From the NCBI GenBank assembly GCA_944393305.1, contig CALXZS010000082.1, positions 1-5,996 of the forward strand: 5,996 nt of DNA, written 5' to 3'. This DNA comes from an uncultured Clostridia bacterium. Lineage in GTDB: Bacteria; Bacillota; Clostridia; TANB77; CAG-508. The notes beneath the pieces are model-generated. The model made no database searches. It was not told the DNA's origin and worked only from the letters and a program-made list of their open reading frames with translations. Shown here one piece after another: positions 3,595 to 5,996 of this stretch; positions within the stretch are counted from its first letter, which is position 1, and each line of letters starts with the position of its first letter. The translations under genes and the position numbers were made by a program.

Positions 3595-5996
3595 ATGATA
3601 GAGTTATTATCTCCAGTAGGAGATTTTGAGTGTTTGAAAGCAGCAGTTCAAAATGGTGCTGATAGTGTTTATCTTGGCGGACCTTTATTTAATGCTAGGG
3701 CTTCCGCTTCTAATTTTGACTACGATACTTTAAAAGAAGCTATTAAGTATGCAAAATTAAGAAATGTTAAGGTTGATTTTGCTTTAAATACTTTGATAAA
3801 AAATGATGAATTCAAAAAAGCTACTGATTTAGCTAATTTTGTTTATGAATTAGGTGCAGACGCAATTATTGTTCAAGATTTAGGACTAGCAAAATATATT
3901 ATAGATAATTTACCAGATATATCTGTACATGCTAGTACGCAAATGACAATACATAATTTGCAAGGTGTTCTTGCACTAGAAAGGCTTGGATTTGACAGAG
4001 TGGTTCTTGCCAGAGAACTTAGCCTTTCAGATATTAGATATATTTGCGCAAATTCTAACATAGAAATTGAAACTTTTGTACACGGTGCCCTTTGTATTTC
4101 ATATTCTGGTCAGTGTCTATTTTCTAGTACTATTGGTGGTAGGTCTGGTAACAGGGGTAAATGTGCTCAGCCATGCAGACTTCCATACAAATTATTAGAT
4201 GAGAATAATACTTATTTAGATGAGGGATATTTACTAAGTCCAAGGGATTTGTGCTCTTTAAAATATCTTCCTGATTTAATAAATGCTGGAGTGGAATGTT
4301 TTAAAATAGAAGGGCGTATGAAAACACCTGAATATGTTGCAGTTGTAACAAGTATTTACAGAAAATATATTGATTTAGCATTAAGTGATAAAGAATATAT
4401 TGTAGATAGCGAAGATATAAAAAAATTAATGCAAGTATTTAATAGAGGTGGTTTTTCTTCTGGTAATTTAAGAAACAGCGAAAATTTAGATTATGTTTAT
4501 AAAGAAAAGCCTAACAATATGGGACTATATATAGGGAATGTTTCTTCTTTTAATAAAGAAAAGGGGCTAATTACACTAACTTCTAAAGAAAGTTTAAGTA
4601 TAGGAGACCAAATTTCTTTAGAAAAAGAAACTCATAAATATACTGTTTCAGAACTTATGAAAAACAAAGAAAATATTTCTTCTGCTATACCAAATGATAT
4701 TATTACAATTGGAAGAATGAAGGGAAATATTAATTTAGGAGATAAAGTATATAAACTTAGCAGTAAATCTTTAAGCAAGGAGGTTAATGATTTTTACGAA
4801 AAAGAAAATATAAAAATACCATTAAAATGTAAAATAACTATAAAAAAAGATTTGCCTATTTCACTTGAGGTAACATCCCTAGATGATAAAAATTATGTCT
4901 CTATAAGTATAAAAAAAGAATTGGATATATCTCCAGTTGACGCAATAAGCACACCTCTTACTGAGGAAAGGATAATTTCTCAACTTACTAAAACAACTGA
5001 TACTGAATTTGAATTTAAACATATCGATGTTGATATGGATAATAATATTTACATTCCTAAAATTTCATACATAAACTCTCTTCGTAGAAGTTGTTTAGAA
5101 GAGTTAGAAAGGATTGTAATTAATAGATTTGAAAGAATTGTTCCTTCTAAAATTAAAGATTTGCATAAATTTACATCTGAGGCTAAGAATTTTGAAGGTA
5201 TTAGTTTACTTTTGAATGAAGTAAATCCTGAATTTGACTACACTAAACTTCATAATGTAGATAGAATTTATTTACCTTTAAAGTATTTTACTAAAAAAGA
5301 AAATATGGATTTAATAAATTATCTTTGCAATAATTTTAATTTATATATTTACATGCCTACTATCATTAAAGATAATTATAGAAATATTATTTACAATAGT
5401 TTGGACAAATATATTAAAAATTTTAATATAAAAGGAATTGTCGTTTCAAATGTTTCAAGTATTGTTTCACTAAGAAAATACATTAAAAAAATTGATTTAA
5501 TTGGAAATTATACTTTGAATGTTTTTAATAAAAATTCTATTAATCTATTACGTCAGCATGGACTAGATATGGTTACATTATCTCCAGAATTAGACAAAGA
5601 TTCTTTGAATAATTTAACAGCTGGTTCTTGCCTACCAACTGAACTTATGGTTTATGGCAGACTTCCTATTATGAATATGGGATATTGCGTTTTAGGTTCT
5701 TCTAATAAATGCTATCCTGATTGTAAAACTTTATGTAATACAAACCATAAATTTTATCTTGAAGACAGATTGGGATATAAGTTTAGAGTGATACCTGATA
5801 ATATGCAGACTGTAACTACCATTTTTAATAGTAAAATTACTTCAATACAATATGATGACATAAAACATAGTTGTGTTAGAATTAGCATATTGGACGAAAA
5901 TATTGATGAAATTAATAATATTATTGATAATGTTAAATCTGGTAAGAATTTTACTGGTAATGAGTATACTAATGGAAATTTGAATAAAATTGTATA
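3595..5996 (+). CDS. U32 family protein with DUF3656 and C-terminal extension (RlhA/YdcP-like), 3' end cut by the window
   Basis: It is open from ATG 3595 to the edge: 800 codons, and the last two bases (TA) may be the first two of a stop. Residues 1 to about 265 form the U32 core: SPVGDFECLKAAVQNGAD near the start, HASTQMTIHN (111-120), then the family signature ETFVHGALC...SGQCLFS (159-177) and GNRGKCAQPCR (185-195). C167, C174, C190 and C194 match the four conserved cysteines that bind an iron-sulfur cluster in studied U32 proteins. DUF3656 spans about 393-510, with LTKTTDTEFEF (463-473) and INSLRRSCLEELE (493-505). The extension carries YGRLPIM (687-693), a second cluster C698, C706, C710, C714, and EDRLGYKF (723-730). 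From family knowledge, the old peptidase label is doubtful: RlhA hydroxylates 23S rRNA C2501 and TrhP acts in tRNA ho5U34 formation, both prephenate-dependent. The domain layout favours the RlhA-like branch, but the substrate is an inference. It is divergent from the minus-strand genes. Confidence 0.93.
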   Translation, partial: MIELLSPVGDFECLKAAVQNGADSVYLGGPLFNARASASNFDYDTLKEAIKYAKLRNVKVDFALNTLIKNDEFKKATDLANFVYELGADAIIVQDLGLAKYIIDNLPDISVHASTQMTIHNLQGVLALERLGFDRVVLARELSLSDIRYICANSNIEIETFVHGALCISYSGQCLFSSTIGGRSGNRGKCAQPCRLPYKLLDENNTYLDEGYLLSPRDLCSLKYLPDLINAGVECFKIEGRMKTPEYVAVVTSIYRKYIDLALSDKEYIVDSEDIKKLMQVFNRGGFSSGNLRNSENLDYVYKEKPNNMGLYIGNVSSFNKEKGLITLTSKESLSIGDQISLEKETHKYTVSELMKNKENISSAIPNDIITIGRMKGNINLGDKVYKLSSKSLSKEVNDFYEKENIKIPLKCKITIKKDLPISLEVTSLDDKNYVSISIKKELDISPVDAISTPLTEERIISQLTKTTDTEFEFKHIDVDMDNNIYIPKISYINSLRRSCLEELERIVINRFERIVPSKIKDLHKFTSEAKNFEGISLLLNEVNPEFDYTKLHNVDRIYLPLKYFTKKENMDLINYLCNNFNLYIYMPTIIKDNYRNIIYNSLDKYIKNFNIKGIVVSNVSSIVSLRKYIKKIDLIGNYTLNVFNKNSINLLRQHGLDMVTLSPELDKDSLNNLTAGSCLPTELMVYGRLPIMNMGYCVLGSSNKCYPDCKTLCNTNHKFYLEDRLGYKFRVIPDNMQTVTTIFNSKITSIQYDDIKHSCVRISILDENIDEINNIIDNVKSGKNFTGNEYTNGNLNKIV

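Noticed and set aside
3873..4061. 62-codon minus-strand open frame
   Set aside because: Antisense to the U32 catalytic core, where the plus-strand frame shows conserved family motifs.

Overview
The window looks like the chromosome of a low-GC Clostridia-type Firmicute. Hand-counted samples of the two housekeeping-type genes are about 26-28% GC, ribosome binding sites are strong GGAGG types, promoters are sigma-A-like with extended -10 boxes, and the proteins (a clostridial-type long U32 protein, a TIGR01212 radical SAM protein, a tiny Cys-rich membrane protein) fit that group. I see no rRNA, tRNA, CRISPR array or transposase.

Layout from left to right. Positions 1-190 hold a near-consensus promoter on the minus strand. 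It drives a short open frame (18 codons, with an (AT)8 tract) near the left edge, either a leader peptide or the 5' end of a gene interrupted at the dinucleotide run. Positions 194-240 hold a long AT-rich palindrome, followed by a strong intrinsic terminator (235-274) for the ABC gene. Positions 277-2088 (minus) encode a complete 603-residue ABC half-transporter (six membrane helices plus one ATPase domain). It has its own promoter inside the 3' end of the next gene and is richer in GC than its neighbours, so it looks like a self-contained accessory cassette. Positions 2148-3050 (minus) encode a complete TIGR01212/YtqA-YhcC-type radical SAM enzyme, whose Bacillus relative (YtqA, MnmL) acts in tRNA wobble-uridine modification. 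Positions 3103-3261 (minus) encode a 52-residue Cys-rich single-span membrane protein, with the start reassigned here from its ribosome binding site.

The divergent intergenic region 3262-3594 is dominated by a 154-bp, GC-rich (core about 47%), nearly perfectly mirrored element at 3316-3469. Its 26-bp terminal inverted repeats flank two internal hairpins, which makes it a good candidate for a MITE-like or structured-RNA repeat. Its left end overlaps the -35 region of the small-protein gene. The plus-strand gene starting at 3595 encodes a long U32 family protein (U32 catalytic region, DUF3656, and a C-terminal extension with a second cysteine cluster). It runs off the right edge at codon 800, probably almost at its natural end.

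Working together: the radical SAM and U32 proteins both belong to families linked to RNA modification, but they are divergently placed and separated by the repeat. Nothing shows that they form a pathway with the ABC exporter or the Cys-rich peptide. The most unusual objects are the 3316-3469 element, the self-contained ABC cassette, and the promoter plus repeat-containing short frame at the left edge.
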